Source of the DNA: UBA6448 sp051893155
GTDB taxonomy: Bacteria; Bacillota_I; Bacilli_A; RF39; UBA660
Reading direction: 5' to 3'
Length of the DNA: 13,782 nucleotides
Assembly (NCBI GenBank): GCA_051893155.1
Contig: JBJFGY010000025.1
Coordinates: forward strand, 1 to 13,782
The notes beneath the pieces were generated by a model. That model was not told the DNA's origin. It saw only the letters and a list, made by a program, of their open reading frames with translations, and made no database searches. Position 1 is the stretch's first letter, and every line of letters begins with the position of its first letter. Positions 12,927 to 13,782 of the stretch are shown here, in pieces. The translations under genes and the position numbers were made by a program.

Positions 12927-13782
12927 TTTAAATCACCTTCTACTTTTTGATATCCTATTTGTTGATTAGCTATAATAAATACATCCATCTCCATTGTACT
13001 ATTATTTATACTTTTTTGCAAAACTTTTTCATATATTATTTCTTCTTTTTCTAAAAGGCGCAAATTTATTTTCTCTTTAGCAAGGACTACTGCCTTTTTT
13101 AATATTTCTTCTTGAGTATAAGTATGTTTAATTTTTTTTACTTCATAATCTTTTCTTAAAAAAATTTTTATACCTAAACCTTCAAAAATTAACTTTTTTT
13201 GGGATTCAAAATTTTCAAGTCTATTTGCAAATATTACATAATCTTTATCATTAATATTTATAACTATATTATTTCTTTTTTTATTTGTTTTTTCTTGTTC
13301 ATAATATGTAAAAGGAATACTTACTTTAACATTATACCAAACCTGAGCATAAACTTCTCCTTCTGCACAAACCTGATTTTTTATTTCATCATTTAAAGTA
13401 ATATCACCAGATATTAATAAATCTCCAACACTAACATAATTATTAATTTTAACTACATTTTGTCCTTTATAAGTATCAATATTTTGAATAAGACCAGACT
13501 TTTTAGCATAGACATTACAATAATTATTTTTTATTTCTTTTTTATTTATTAAACGTTCTTCAACTTTAATAATATATTTCATTCCTTTAACTTCTATTTC
13601 AAGCCAATCAATATCATCTTTATTTTGCTTTTCAATTTTATTTTTTATTTCATTTAATGTTTTAAAACTTTTTCTTATTGTAAATTTTTTTATTCCAAAA
13701 CTTTCAAGTTCTTCAGTTAATAATTTAACTATTTTTTCATTTTCATGATCTATTTTAATATCAACAATAATAAAAGATGAAA
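12923..13782 (-). CDS. yqfD: Sporulation protein YqfD, C-terminal part (5' end outside window)
   Basis: The frame stays open from the TGA at 12923-12925 to the right edge (286 codons with the stop, no internal stop), so this is a 5'-truncated gene. The ATG at 13580-13582 is internal: upstream residues KDDIDWLEIEVKG are family-like and precede MKYIIKVEER in the same domain. The visible part matches the extracytoplasmic region of YqfD, including CNVYAKKSGLIQNID and GEVYAQVWYNVKV. Full-length members have about 380-400 aa, with N-terminal membrane segments not seen here. In B. subtilis yqfD is sporulation-associated and sits at the head of the phoH-ybeY-dgkA-era cluster, as here. Whether this organism sporulates cannot be told from this gene alone. 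Confidence 0.88.
   Translation of the reverse strand, partial: SSFIIVDIKIDHENEKIVKLLTEELESFGIKKFTIRKSFKTLNEIKNKIEKQNKDDIDWLEIEVKGMKYIIKVEERLINKKEIKNNYCNVYAKKSGLIQNIDTYKGQNVVKINNYVSVGDLLISGDITLNDEIKNQVCAEGEVYAQVWYNVKVSIPFTYYEQEKTNKKRNNIVININDKDYVIFANRLENFESQKKLIFEGLGIKIFLRKDYEVKKIKHTYTQEEILKKAVVLAKEKINLRLLEKEEIIYEKVLQKSINNSTMEMDVFIIANQQIGYQKVEGDLN

Noticed and set aside
13199..13396. Plus-strand 65-codon Ile/Phe/Tyr-rich ORF
   Set aside because: It lies wholly antisense to yqfD, whose frame is family-like along its length; the composition is that of reversed Lys/Asn/Glu codons.
13580..13582. ATG as start of yqfD
   Set aside because: The frame continues upstream without a stop to the window edge and encodes residues typical of the same domain, so the ATG is internal.
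1..13782. Mycoplasma-type code with UGA as tryptophan
   Set aside because: yqfD ends at TGA with the next gene starting there, and Trp residues are encoded by TGG, so UGA is a stop.
1..13782. CRISPR array, insertion sequence or prophage
   Set aside because: No regularly spaced repeats, transposase, integrase or phage genes are visible; the accessory-looking left end holds only the small features listed.

Overview
The window looks like a stretch of core chromosome from a very AT-rich Bacillota. A gut-associated, RF39/Mycoplasmatota-like or other uncultured Bacilli lineage would fit, but that placement is inferred from base composition and gene set only. The genetic code is standard at UGA: the yqfD gene ends in TGA and tryptophans are encoded by TGG, so this is not a code-4 mycoplasma. 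Every confident protein gene lies on the minus strand, so transcription runs from right (13.8 kb) to left.

Right part, in transcription order (13782 to 9108): the 3' part of yqfD (its 5' end is outside the window), a VanZ-like membrane protein, ybeY, dgkA, era, the tiny gene yqzL, recO and tdk. Most gaps are a few bases or overlaps. This is the conserved Firmicutes yqfD-phoH-ybeY-dgkA-era-yqzL-recO cluster, but with a VanZ-like gene where phoH usually sits and tdk added at the end. The operon closes at a terminator that overlaps the tdk stop codon.

Middle part (9107 to 3577): a membrane-anchored serpin with its own promoter, lying between two near-identical 39-bp terminator/promoter repeats. 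Then glyS and proS (glycyl- and prolyl-tRNA synthetases), probably cotranscribed behind a T-box element that appears truncated, and a small lipoprotein of unknown function before a strong terminator.

Left part (3576 to 610): sepF, a DivIVA-domain gene, cdsA and rseP, forming a cell-division, phospholipid and membrane-proteolysis operon whose promoter is embedded in the preceding terminator. It is followed by a divergent tRNA-Arg(CCG) and a terminator.

Far left (1 to 609) is accessory-looking DNA. It holds a decayed small gene on the minus strand and a compact locus in which a plus-strand 29-residue hydrophobic peptide ORF converges with a predicted ~115-nt minus-strand RNA. The two are predicted to overlap through two tandem, related hairpins that act as opposed terminators. 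This layout resembles a type I toxin-antitoxin locus and is the best candidate here for an undescribed system. The other main points of interest are the serpin cassette, the abnormal T-box, and the tRNA-Arg(CCG) with a covarying change in its D-loop/T-loop tertiary pair.
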